64,000 nucleotides of DNA. It comes from Luidia sarsii. Taxonomy: Eukaryota; Echinodermata; Asteroidea; Paxillosida; Luidiidae. This document shows positions 1 through 11,631 of the stretch, in pieces (within the stretch, counting starts at the first letter, position 1; each line of letters begins with the position of its first letter). The position numbers and the translations under genes are program-made. Where the stretch lies: contig OX465118.1 of the NCBI GenBank assembly GCA_949987565.1, forward strand, positions 2,632,538-2,696,537. Direction: 5' to 3'. Under the pieces are notes generated by a model. The model worked only from the letters and a program-made list of their open reading frames with translations, searched no databases and was not told the origin of the DNA.

Positions 1-140
1 CAATAGATAGAGATATCCATAGATAGAAATATTCATAGATAGAAATATCTATATATAGAGATATCAATAGATAAAGATATCCATATAGATATAAATATCC
101 ATAGATAGAGATTTCAATAGATAGAGACATCCATAGATAG
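1..140. repeat. AT-rich tandem repeat (ATAGATAGARATATCC type)
   Basis: Degenerate units of about 16-18 bp built on ATAGATAGAAATATCC/ATAGATAGAGATATCA run from the window edge to about 140; the array probably continues outside the window. Confidence 0.85.
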
Positions 141-2030
141 CGGGGCCTTTGATCGAAATGAAACTCATTAACAACAGCCCAGTCATCTCATTTACCTTTA
201 ACAAAGGTAAATTCCACTGAATTATTGTACAACAATTTGAAAACTGCTGGATGACATAAACGACATGTCATTGGCATTTTTGAGAAGGTAGATTTCATTC
301 TAAAAACACCCAATACTTATATTTTCTGCTTGACCAAATAAAATTGTGAACGTCAAATTACAGGAAAAAATGCCAAATTGAGCATCCGATAAGATGATAT
401 ATATTTTATTTTTCACTTGATTGGGCTGCAGATAATACTGCAAATACTAAATGGAATCGGAATTGAGATATCACCAGTGCATGCATGTACATGTACAATA
501 TGCGCCAAATTCGCTTGGTCGGTGCCAAAGTGTCTCCTTCGAGTGAACACGGGCGATTTGACAGGCCTCTTCGTATAAGAAGGAAGTTCTTTCACGGAAG
601 CTCTTTCTGTCCCACGTCCCCCTGAGCCAAAGTTTGACATCTGCTGATATCGTCGGTGGCAACCGTCCCCGCTACTTAGCGCTACAAAGTACACGGCCCT
701 GCCTAGCCTGTACGTCTCCCACGCAGCCACGAGCTAAAGTCCATGCCGTTGGAGGAGGCTTTGCATGCGCGCATGGCCCACACCGCGCATAATGCGCATG
801 AATATTTTATTAGCTGTGATTGGATGCGGATGATTGGTCTAGCGAGCCGACAGCCGTGCAAGCGTCGGGCGGGCAAAACTTTAGTATCATGTGACGTCGC
901 GGTAATTATCACTCACGGACTACCACGTCTGCACCGATCTGTACGGGCAGAAGGGATGACAGCCGACGGCTCGTTCATACAGTGCTATCTGTGCATGGAC
1001 ATCCATGTCCCATGTACGTCGACAAAAAAATGCTGTATAAAATTATGGTTAACCAGAAGGCTTGTTTCAGATTATACTATCAAAGATCGCGGAATGAACC
1101 TTTCTGTGCGGTGAGCATTGACAGAAGTTTATTCACAGCCGATCACAGAGGTGATTGGAACTTGGGTGAACTCTAGTGACCTCAGATACGTCACACCAGG
1201 TACATCCTAGCTATGAGAAGCCAGGAAAGAACCACTGTACCAACCCAACCATCTGACACTCTGTGTTACATCCCCAAATGGGATCGTCATCTCAACGGTT
1301 AGCTTTGTCGGAGAATCCGGCGTGTCTATTATTGTAGTCGCAATCTAACCGCTCACGAAACAGCCGTCTGGCTTCGCTGTTGACGGCCCTTGCATTAAGT
1401 AAAGCTGTCATAGCGACGCATTGCGCTCAAGGGTTGTTATTACACTGCTGGTCATGCGGGACATCATACAAATCCCATCCAAGAGATAATCTAATTGGCC
1501 CTAAGCCACTTACCCCGGGATAATTTAATATTTGATTTGGCTCTCTGGTCATGATCAATTCCCATTTTGTTCTAAGGTTACATTCCCCTATCACCAGGCC
1601 TGCTTACTGAATGGTCTACACGCCGAGGCAACAGTGTCCACGACGTGCATATCACACTCGGCTACAATCGCATCTCAGTTCCATGAAATACCTGTTTGTT
1701 TGTCTGTTTGTTTTCTTCTTTGAAGAGAAAACACGAAATCAGATAAATTACAGATTATTGTATTGGATTGATTCTATGCATACGATAATAACGCAGGAGC
1801 CACGCCATCATCTCACTTATGGCTGGCACTTGGCTATCTTGTCATGCCTGCAAGTTGCTTCCCTTGTTTTTGACATTTGTATATTACTAAAATATGCAGA
1901 CGTTTTGAATGCAGCTGGATGTTTCTCAAAGGCAGAGTGAAAGGCATTCCACTGAGAAAGTCCTGCTAGGATTTCTCGTATTTTTTATTTTTTTATTTTT
2001 TTATTTATTATAATTTTTTTATTATTTATT

Positions 2031-2063
<33 letters not shown>

Positions 2064-2609
2064 TTATTTTTTTATTTTTGGGGGGGTTTGCCGCCATGGC
2101 CACACGCACACGAAGTCGACATTGTAGTACATTGCATCGCTGACGACTTTGTTAAGGACCCGTTTTTTGGCCAATCTCACCGTGCGAGAGCTTCTTATAC
2201 ATGATTGTAAAACACGCTTCCTCCCATTCCGATAATTTGCTTAAAGACAAGCAAATTATGTGCCTACAGCCAGAGAATTTGCCATGTTTCTTGTGCCTGT
2301 ACTGAGCTTGAGGCGGCGCTGCCTGTGCATGTGGGGTCTAATACCCCATGCAACAAAATCTGACCTGTCCTCGCGCTTGCGCAGTTGCACTGCCGTAACT
2401 ATATGAAAATGGGATTTGCGTTACGGCTGCCATAACAATAGCCACTGCGTTTGAATAAAGCGTAAAACCGTGCCGGTTTTTTTTTTGCTTTTTCTACTTT
2501 CTCAGATAACCATTTGAGGTAAAATCTTCACTTCTTTGTTGGAATATTTATGGTTTAACTCACACTGTGGCAATCTTTTGACCGTTACCAATTAATGATG
2601 TTGTATGGG
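141..2609. other. Probable intergenic DNA; no gene supported
   Basis: Short open frames here have no recognisable domain. Contents: a GC-rich promoter-like patch at about 580-960 (separate entry), a T/A-rich low-complexity run at about 1978-2085, and at about 2395-2460 a degenerate relative of the MITE at 2610-2820 (shared ACGGCTGCCATAACAATAGC region). Confidence 0.5.
580..960. promoter_or_regulatory. GC-rich, CpG-containing promoter-like patch
   Basis: Stands out from AT-rich surroundings. It contains NRF1-like palindromic GCGC half sites (CATGCGCGCATGG near 765, GCGCATAATGCGCAT near 787), inverted CCAAT motifs (GATTGG near 819 and 831), and a near-consensus CRE (TGACGTCG near 892). This combination is typical of housekeeping or bidirectional promoters. 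No first exon with a convincing donor was found next to it. Confidence 0.3.
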
Positions 2610-2820
2610 GCCTTTAAACTTTAACGCAGTGGCTGTTGTTACGGCAGTCGTCCGTGTGGTTCCCTGACTTCACAGTATTTGTCAGGATGTTTAGCTCTTA
2701 GAACCAGACTATCAGCTAATAGACTGGTTCAACCAGCCTGCAATGCTGACGAAATACAATCAAGTCAGGGAACCACACGGACAAATGCCGTAACAACAGC
2801 CACTGCGAAACTTTAAAGGC
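2610..2820. mobile_element. Palindromic MITE, 211 bp
   Basis: Arms of about 60 bp are inverted copies: GCCTTTAAACTTTAACGCAG at the left and its near-complement (GCCTTTAAAGTTTCGCAG) read from the right end, continuing through the GTTACGGCA and TCCGTGTGGTTCCCTGACTT segments. A non-autonomous DNA transposon is the simplest reading; no coding capacity. Confidence 0.75.
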
Positions 2821-5548
2821 AGGGTCGTAAAGCCTACATTTCTAATATCCCATTGTAATATGTAAATACACTGTTTTATATATTTGAAGTGTGAAATAAA
2901 AGCATAAACAGTGTTTCTGGTCATCATTTGTGTGGTGATTTGACCCCCCCCCCAAAAAAAAAATGACCCCCGCGTCGCGTTGCAGTTTTGGTTGTAGTTA
3001 AACAGAGGCACAGGAAAAAGTTCTAGCGAAATGACGTCTTGGCACCAGACGAATCAACAAGGCTGCAGCGCAGATATGCAGCACGATTTGAGGTATGAAA
3101 TACAGGACACTTCCTATGTAGCACTTTAGAAGCACTACACGTGGTTTTTCAATAAACGAACCCGATTTCCGACACCAATGGACCATAAAGCTGTGCGCAA
3201 GCCCACCAACACTACCGCTTTATCACTTCGATAATACTTTACAATATTTACAGGACTCGGAGCCCCGTCCCGTTAACGTGAAGAGTTCAGCCCCGTACAT
3301 TACATGCCGTATGCCCAGCATATAGGAGGCCTGACGAGTAACGTTACTCATAACCGGGTGCCTTGCGATTGAACCAAAATTAAACCGATCAAAGTTCAAA
3401 CCATAGAATCAAACTTAGCCTGATATCTTCGCGTTTGGCGATCGGTTGGAAACAAGTGAAGACTCACACAATACTTAGTTTTTACTGCACGTAGCAGCAA
3501 CACATTTCGTTGGCATGACCAAACAACTGTAGTTATGGGCCAAAAAGTCCCGGAGTTCGCTCGCGTACTTTTGTACACAAACATATGGCTTCTTGCACAT
3601 GGCGAATTGCATCAAGGCAAACACATGTGCCTCGACGCATTTCATAACCCACGCGAAGATTTATGCTAATTAGGGTCAAATGTCACCGACGGAGTGGCCT
3701 GTCACAACGCTGTTTACCCGTTTTTCTCGTACTTGTCAAAGAAACCAACCATCGAATCACACAAAATATTAACTATTTCATACTTTATTGGTTTATACAT
3801 AAATAATGCGAACTAAATCCCATTTCCTCCTGCCTTTAAGGCCATGCATGGTGGTACTAACGGTCTTGTTTAATTTTGGATCTGGTTTCGTTCTTTAATA
3901 TTTTTCCTGCGCAATTTGGAATAACGTGGTTGAATGTATGGGATACAATCCGGGGCCTGTTTTACGATTGCGCAAATAGAACGCAAGATGCTGCAGAGAA
4001 TCAAAACACGTTGCATGAGCAGAAGTCGTTTGAGCGATTGTATGTTACGCGCTATGTCTGTCTGATTAATGGCAGTGTGCTAGATTCGCGTTTTAGCATG
4101 CATTTAAATCGTTTGTTTTCACAGCTTAGCCTCACTGTATAATGGTTGCATGGTAGGATGAAAGTTATTCATCAACGACAAGAAGCAGACTTGCTGGTGA
4201 GCGAACCTCCAATATCATTATTGGATTCGCCTACTGTTCAAAATACTATGAGCAAGTCTTCGGATATAGTGTTATTCTGTATCAAGAATGTACATAGTTA
4301 TGATGGCTCCATGGCAGCTAAACTATGCGTTCATTGATTGCGATTTTTGAAACCAATCCCGAGCATTGGTTTGATGGCAACTCAGGTTTGAGGCCGGTAG
4401 TGTCTGTACGTATGCCTCAGTCAGAGAGTCGAGTTATTTATGGTCCCATAAGGACCCAGTCCAAACGTCACTGACTCATGTACATTTGCATAATTACATT
4501 GCAAGCGCGTTAACCCTTAACCATCGGGCACTGTATAATTACCCAACTTGAACATTAACAAGAAAGCGCCTCATTAACCTTGCTACAAGACATCAAACAT
4601 CCGACTCAAATTGCTGGCCAGGACGATACTCCAACGTGGCCCGCTGCACTTTCCCGGGGAGAGGCAAGATAGATGTCGCATTACTTCTCAATCTGCCAGT
4701 GGTGCATCTCGGAATGGGCAATCTCTGATGCACTCGACCATTACGCATTGACTGATCGTGCTTTGTTATCACAAAACAAATATCCGAAATGCTCCGATGC
4801 AATCGCGTCTATACCCTAGCCCTCTCTCGGCTTCCAAATGCTGAAAGTGATAGACCTATACAGATGTTGGTTGGTGGTTCGTTCCCCGAGTACATGGGGC
4901 TTGGCCTGCCCCGGCCTTGGTTTTTCCCTGCTTGGGCGCCCCTTGTAGCCTGTGGGGTGGGGTGGGCCACAGAAATGGTGTCAAGACATGCACTCGCATA
5001 TTTTGAGCGGTGCTAGTCTACGTAAGGTTAAACACATGCAAGTGGCATGTACAGCAGAGATTATAATTATGGTTTAAGTTGGGCAAAGGTAGCCTATACT
5101 GCTGGTCGCAGGTTCTGTGTTGGATTGTTTGAGACTTATCATATTGTTGACCAAACAATCAAAGGTTGGTGAAACACGTTTATTATGGACGTGGATGTTT
5201 TTAAGTGTATAACTTTTTGCACTCAATAAAAACCCAGCGGGGGCAGTGTGTCCGAGTGGCAGTCGCGTGTCCGTGTGTCTCTCCGTTCCTCTGGGCCCAA
5301 TACAGTGTATATGAAAACGATGTACACGAAACAGAAAGTCCTGTGTATGTATTGTGACATTACTTTAAATTATAACAAATAATATTTGCCACAAGATGAA
5401 GTCAAAGTAGAAACCTTGTTATTGACATAGCACACACGTGTTGAGCAGGGACGCTGCACAATTAGTTGTGCGGTAAAAGTAAGGAATGGTGCAATTAACC
5501 TTTCGAATTGGAATACTGAAGCACTAATGAGCTAAACCTGAGGAAGAA
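2821..5548. other. No gene seen
   Basis: Mixed-composition DNA with short random open frames on both strands, none with a recognisable domain, signal peptide or supporting splice pair. A C-run/A-run lies at about 2945-2962. Confidence 0.45.
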
Positions 5549-6869
5549 CAACCTTGTAGTGGACCACGGTGTCTAACCTATGGTGAACCACATAAGTCGA
5601 CCAATCGTGGACCAGAGTAGTCAAGCAATGGTCGTCCACTGTAGTCAATCAACAGCCCACAGTATTCAATCATTGGTAGACCGAAGGAATCAACCAATGG
5701 TGGATCGCAGTAGTCACCCAATGGTATATATACAACAGAAGTCAACAAATGGTGGATCACAGCAGTCAACCAATGGTCGATCACAATAGTCAACCAATGG
5801 TCGACCACAGCAGTCAACCAATGGTGGATCACAGCAGTCAACCAATGGTAGACAACAGTAGTCAACCAATGGTGGATCACAGCAGTCAACCAATGGTGGA
5901 TCACAGCAGTCAACCAATGGTAGATCACAGCAGTCAACCAATGGTAGACAACAGTAGTCAACCAATGGCGGATCACAGCAGTCAACCAATGGTGGATCAC
6001 AGCAGTCAACCAATGGTAGATCACAGCAGTCAACCAATGGTAGACAACAGTAGTCAACCAATGGTGTATCACCGCAGTCAACCAATGGTGGATCACAGCA
6101 GTCAACCAATGGTAGATCACAGCAGTTAACCAATGGTGGATCACAGCAGTCAACCAGTGGTCGATCACAGCAGTCAACCAATGGTAGATCACAGCAGTCA
6201 ACCAATGGTAGACAACAGTAGTCAACCAATGGTGGATCACAGCAGTCAACCAATGGTGGATCACAGCAGTTAACCAATGGTGGATCACAGCAGTCAACCA
6301 GTGGTAGACAACAGTAGTCAACCAATGGTGGATCAAAGCAGTCAACCAATGGTGGATCACAGCAGTCAACCAATGGTAGATCACAGCAGTCAACCAATGG
6401 TAGACAACAGTAGTCAACCAATGGTGTATCACCGCAGTCAACCAATGGTGGATCACAGCAGTCAACCAATGGTAGATCACAGCAGTCAACCAATGGTAGA
6501 CAACAGTAGTCAACCAATGGTGGATCACAGCAGTCAACCAATGGTGGATCACAGCAGTCAACCAATGGTAGACAACAGTAGTCAACCAATGGTGGATCGC
6601 AGCAGTCAACCAATGGTGGATCACAGCAGTCAACCAATGGTGGATCACATCAGTCAACCAATGGTAGACAACAGTAGTCAACCAATGGTGGATCACAGCA
6701 GTCAACCAATGGTGGATCACAGCAGTCAACCAATGGTAAACAGTAGTCAACCAATGGTGGATCACAGCAGTCAACCTATGGTGGATCACAGCAGTTAACC
6801 AATGGTGGATCACAGTAGTCAACCAATGGTGGATCACATCAGTCAACCAATGGTGGATCACATTAGTTA
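5549..6869. repeat. 24-bp minisatellite with 96-bp higher-order repeat
   Basis: Unit CAACCAATGGTGGATCACAGCAGT (24 bp) repeated about 46 times in the regular core (about 5750-6868), with strongly diverged units at the left edge (5549-5750). Variant units (GTAGACAACAG at about 5848, 5944, 6040, 6208, 6304, 6400, 6496, 6568, 6664) recur mostly every 96 bp. The variant GTGTATCACCGCAG occurs at about 6064 and again exactly 360 bp later, so 15 units were duplicated as a block. Because 24 is divisible by three, long open frames appear on both strands; these are not supported as genes. Confidence 0.95.
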
Positions 6870-7136
6870 AAGTACCCTCATAATTGAGTTAGCATGGCTT
6901 GCACATATGTAAACATGTAAAAAAAAAAATTCATTTGGAGAAATGTGAGGTGTTGACCAAAAGGGAATAACTTATCATGGAATCAAATTGATCCAATCAC
7001 ATGGTCAAGGTAATCCATGACGTCAATTTGGGCAAAAATCTTTGACATTGGCCTACACACAAGACTTAGCCTGGGTCGAGGATTTGATTCACAAAACAAA
7101 ATCACAGCTTCATGGTTCGTATACATTGCATATGGC

Positions 7137-10100
7137 TTTATTACAAAGCAACAACAGACACGAACTTGACAAAGCACAAACATAACAAAGTTTCCTTCAC
7201 GACATATTTTACATCATTTCCTAACGACATAATGACGTCGTGGTAATAAATTAACATTCTCAATTTTCTTCTCAAAAACCCCACAAACAAACAAACATCC
7301 AAGCCAGCCTATTTGATCAAGATATGCACAGAACTGAAATGACGGCATAGGCCTATTGGCAACAGCGTCATCTTTTACTGAAGATATAACAGCTATTATG
7401 TACAGAATATGTCAATTACTTGCGCAGTCCTATCCTCAAGTTGTGCTTAATGTATGCGATTTGGCACGTCTGTACTATAACCTGTTCTCCCAGCCTACAC
7501 AAGAATAATCGGGTTATGTCATGAACTATCCACTAATTTCTATCTGCGTAAATCATACGAATGAATGCAGCAAAACCGTACGTCAATTTTGATATACACA
7601 TATATAAATACAGACGGACGTATGGCGCATATCACACAGCAATAATTCGACAAAGGTCGAGTACAAACATGAACAATATAAAAACAGCGCAATGGTACAC
7701 TTCTAACTCGAGTGTAGCCATCACATACTTTACCATTTCTCACAAGATACACAGCGAACCACTGGATCACGAGAGACAACTGCAGTTACCAAACAAAGTT
7801 GAAAGGATAAAGGAATTATACAATATAAAAAAGATGAGGCATGGGACTGGAAGCATAAAAAAACAAATGTAACTTAATGTAACAAATATAGACACAAAAT
7901 TACATCGCCCTTTGCAATCGGAAAACAAATCAAATAACAAACTCTATTATTTCTTTTTAACGGCAGAAAATAATCATCATAAAAAAAGATATAAAAGACA
8001 GCCCTTAATTATTACACATGCCAAAAAGCCCTGTTCCTTTATTAAGGGATGTTTTTAGTATGTGGGCAGTGTGGGAGTCTTTCATTTTTCATAATGTTTA
8101 TTTTACAACTCTGTTTATCAGAGCTATATCACAAAAATGAAATTTGTTAGACCTTTGTCCGACCGTTTTCTTCCATCTTAGATGAAACTGTGTGAATCTT
8201 AATTTTAGAATCCTTTTCTCCTTAATTTCACCTTTCAGGAAGGTCATGCGCAGATCCAACTGTCCAGCTTTGGCTTTTTGTAGCTTAATGAAAAGGTTAT
8301 CAAGATTGTTGAAGAAGTGATGTCAAGTCCACACACCGACATAAAAACAAATTAAGATGATTCATAAACATGAACACAGAATTTGATTTTTATTCATATC
8401 ATTTCCATAAATTACCTTAGTTACTTCCTTTCATTTTTTGGGGGGAAATCACGATGTCCGGTGACACTGTGTTGTTAGTAGTGTTTGATAGACTAGGTGA
8501 ATACTGCATGCGCCAGGCCCTTAATTTATAAATTTATGAAAAAACAGAGGCTTAGATGTTTGACTGTAGTCAAGGAAATGAACAAATTGATGTACATGTC
8601 CTCAAAAAAACAAACAACAAACAAAAACACTTAAACATACCATGTACCGTGTAACTGACGTCAGACGAGGATTTTTTTATCAACACAGAATGCTGATTGC
8701 TAAGATTGAACCGCTAAACAGAAATGCTGGGAGATCAAATACATTTGACTCACTTGCATACATGCAGCTACATATCTTATGTTTGGGCCAGGTTTGAGCT
8801 AGAAGCCTTAACCTAGTTTTAGTAACAAGATTTAAGAAGAGGATCCGCTCAAATGAGATTATACAACTGAAATAAGTAACCAGGTGTTCTAATGACCTGG
8901 AACATGTAAGCAAGTTACCTACATGTACAATTTATAAGTAGAGGTTAGACTTTCTACAATTGATTCTTTAAATATATACATGGATAAAGCTGGCAGGAAC
9001 GGTAGGATTTATACAAACAGAGCTTCTGTAACCACAAAATATAAAAATGAGCAAAAATTAGGTTTTGTTTACTACATGTACTATCTCACAACCTGCACTA
9101 GATCTGAATAATGTCATATGCAAATACTTGGTTACAAAACCAACTTTTTTTAGAACCCCATAGCATTTGAACTGTGAAGAATTTAAATTACATGACAAAT
9201 ATGAGGGAAGCTTCTTTTTCTTTAAAAAGTTATCTGGTTCGTTTACAGTTAAACAATACAGGCATATTTCTTTCTAAAACATTATATAAAAATCAATATA
9301 ATTATTTTTTAAAGTGTCTATCCATACAATTATATTCCTATGCTTTCAAGTTCCAGTACTCTTAATATTTATTACAGGATATATTTCTTGTTCCTTGTCT
9401 AATTTGTTTGATAGAAGAAAAGATTAAGGAATTCAAAAGTCCCTCTTAACAAGGTAAAGACAATACAATTACAGTCCAAGTTCAAAAAGAATGTTCTTTT
9501 GTGACCTGACAACTTTAAAGGTATGATGCAGCATTGGTAGAGGAGACAGTGCTGAACATTTTGAATGAACTTTCCAACTCATTAGGCTATATAAAAGCAG
9601 TCTTCTTGTTGGTCTATCCTTCTTACTGTTAAAAACCTCAAAATGGAGGCATCAACATATTCAGAAACAAATCGCTCTGAAATGAGAGCACCTTGATAGG
9701 TTAAAGGTCTCAAAAAGAACTGTTTAAACACAGCCTTCACCAGCATTAAGCTGTTTGGTATGAAACATCACTTGGCGACTTCTCCAGTGCCATATAATAC
9801 CTTTAAATCAAGATGGAAGCATCCATGGGCGTGCAGACATAATATACAACATGTATGAATCTAGTGTACATGTCTATTGGACAAGATTGACTGGGACCAT
9901 CTACATGTATATAAATATAAAGAGAAGAATAACAAGGAATTAATGCACTATTGATTTTGTAATCTCGCTGTACAATGTTGACTCCAACTGCCTACAATAT
10001 GACACCATGACTAGCACAACCCTTGCCACACTATCTACAACAGTACCAATCAATGCATTCGTAGCCACAAGATCAGCAATAATATTTCAATGACAGTGGA

Positions 10101-10893
10101 GCAAACAAAATGGCCATTTCATGCCAGCCAATAGTCAAAATACAGGCAGAATGGTCACTAGGCAACAAGAAATCACCTAATAACTGGGTTAAGAAAGTAC
10201 CCATATGATGCCTAACGTTGAGCCACATCCTAAACAATTATTTGGAACTCTTACAATTTGTACTCCAAACTAATGTCTTGACTATGTGCTTGTGGTAAAA
10301 TTTAGAAAAGCATATAAGAATGAGACAAGGTCTCTTAATGATTGTTCTTATTTCAATTTTTAAGGATTTGGTTGTCTCAAAACCATGGTTTGGTCCATTA
10401 ATACAGAATGGGAACGCATGTAGAACATGATTGACAACACAAATAGTACAATGTCTTGTAAAAATGACTTCATGCTGCTGAATGATCAGAAGACTAACAG
10501 GGGAGACACTAACCAAGACTATTATGCATCCCGGAAATCATGGACCCATTCCATACAATGCTGTACGTGTAGTCATTTCAATCTTCGTCAGGAATCAGGA
10601 ATCACTAGGAGTATCTTAGACTACGAGGACAAATTTCAAATACCAAAAGATGATCAAGGAATTCAAACAAGTGATTCATCTCTCACCCCCCCCCCCCCCC
10701 CAGAATGATCACTCAAAAAGCAAACCGATATTTGCCCATTTCTGAATCTATACCAGTTTTTGTCTAATCTCTCCAAATGCAAGGGCGGTGCGCCATTCAG
10801 CATTGCTGGCTCAACTGGGATCTGTAGGTTCTATACATTTATAAAATATAAATATCAAGGCTTTATTTTACAATGCAAAGGTTGAAGCGGATT
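7137..10893 (-). other. 3' flank, probable 3' UTR with several poly(A) signals
   Basis: No coding exon was recognised between the stop codon and the minisatellite. AATAAA hexamers on the minus strand occur at 10867-10862 (only 27 nt past the stop), 9373-9368, about 8043-8036 and 7142-7137. The stretch is AT-rich and free of the inverted-repeat elements that fill the introns, which would suit a long 3' UTR, but the 3' end cannot be fixed from sequence. A poly-C run lies at 10685-10701. Confidence 0.35.
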
Positions 10894-11631
10894 TCAAACG
10901 GCTGACGGAGGGCTTCCTTCCACAACGTCCCTTAATCTATCAGCATAGCAGGGATCCTTATCCTGGGACATGACGTTATTCATTGCATCGGTTTTGGCCC
11001 TGGAATCGCCCAATGGATTCTCATGTATATTGACATGGTCTGGTGACCTACCTCCACCGGTGCCGTTCAGCCGGCCCCTGCCTCGAGGCTGGTGCAAGGG
11101 GGAGGTGTCGTGCGGGTAAGGTGACGTGATCCTGAGACCAGGGGAGCTATGCTCATCCCAGGTGTAGTCTCCGCTGTCGTGATCGCTGCCCCCAAGGTGG
11201 TTCTGGATGGCTTGTATCTGTGGGTTGGGGACATCAATGGTGTCCCCTTCCCCGTCCGAATCTTCACTGTCGCTGCCAAGGTCACTGGATACCCTATGGT
11301 GTTGCAGGGGCAGGGTATCAGGGTCCCCTGGTCCCTCCGCATCCAGACTGCTTGGGGACGGCACCTCTTGCTCGTCCCTCTCCTCCTGCGTGGGCACGGA
11401 GCGGTAGCCCTCCTTGCTGCCCCCAGCTGAGGGACGACCCCCGACCTCCCCCTGGCTGCGATTGGAGTGCAGACTCGTCTGCGATGTTCTGGCCGGCATG
11501 CTGTTCACGCTGCCGTTGCGACTCCGCGGCAACGACCCTCGACCTTGAGAGTTGTTACTGGACTTGCGTGTGCCACGTTGGTGCTCATTCTCAGTGGTGA
11601 CATTGGGCTGCTGACTCGAGCCAGGAACAAA
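10894..11631 (-). CDS. NRG: Terminal exon: cytoplasmic tail and stop
   Basis: 738 nt, acceptor TTTTTTTTCTGTGTAG, phase 0, 245 residues to a TGA at 10896-10894. Ser/Pro/Gly-rich and GC-rich compared with the surrounding introns. Visible blocks: an acidic serine cluster (SDLGSDSEDSDGEGDT, residues about 540-555), then IQAIQNHLGG, a Pro/His stretch, PRGRGRLNGTGGGR (RGRLNGTGG at about 609-617), ENPLGDSRAKTD, and the C terminus GSPPSAV. From memory vertebrate NRG1 tails contain RGRLNGTGG, an acidic Ser/Glu stretch followed by GIQNPLAA, and end in IAV; the order of the first two blocks is reversed here. The terminal S-A-V fits a class I PDZ-binding motif (inference). No other family is suggested by these blocks. 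Confidence 0.9.
   Translation of the reverse strand, partial: FVPGSSQQPNVTTENEHQRGTRKSSNNSQGRGSLPRSRNGSVNSMPARTSQTSLHSNRSQGEVGGRPSAGGSKEGYRSVPTQEERDEQEVPSPSSLDAEGPGDPDTLPLQHHRVSSDLGSDSEDSDGEGDTIDVPNPQIQAIQNHLGGSDHDSGDYTWDEHSSPGLRITSPYPHDTSPLHQPRGRGRLNGTGGGRSPDHVNIHENPLGDSRAKTDAMNNVMSQDKDPCYADRLRDVVEGSPPSAV

Noticed and set aside
413..912. Minus-strand open frames starting near 730 and 912 as a first exon
   Set aside because: The longer frame starts at GTG, the ATG frame (MDFSSWLRGRRTG) ends after 13 residues, and no good donor is nearby.
3876..4142. Plus-strand frame of 88 codons as a gene
   Set aside because: Starts at TTG, no domain, no supporting splice signals.
5578..6861. Long open frames on both strands encoding octapeptide repeats
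   Set aside because: They are a by-product of the 24-bp tandem repeat: several frames are open at once and there is no flanking coding sequence, leader or splice support.
5750..6868. CRISPR-like regular repeats
   Set aside because: Units are contiguous with no unique spacers and the genome is eukaryotic; it is a minisatellite.
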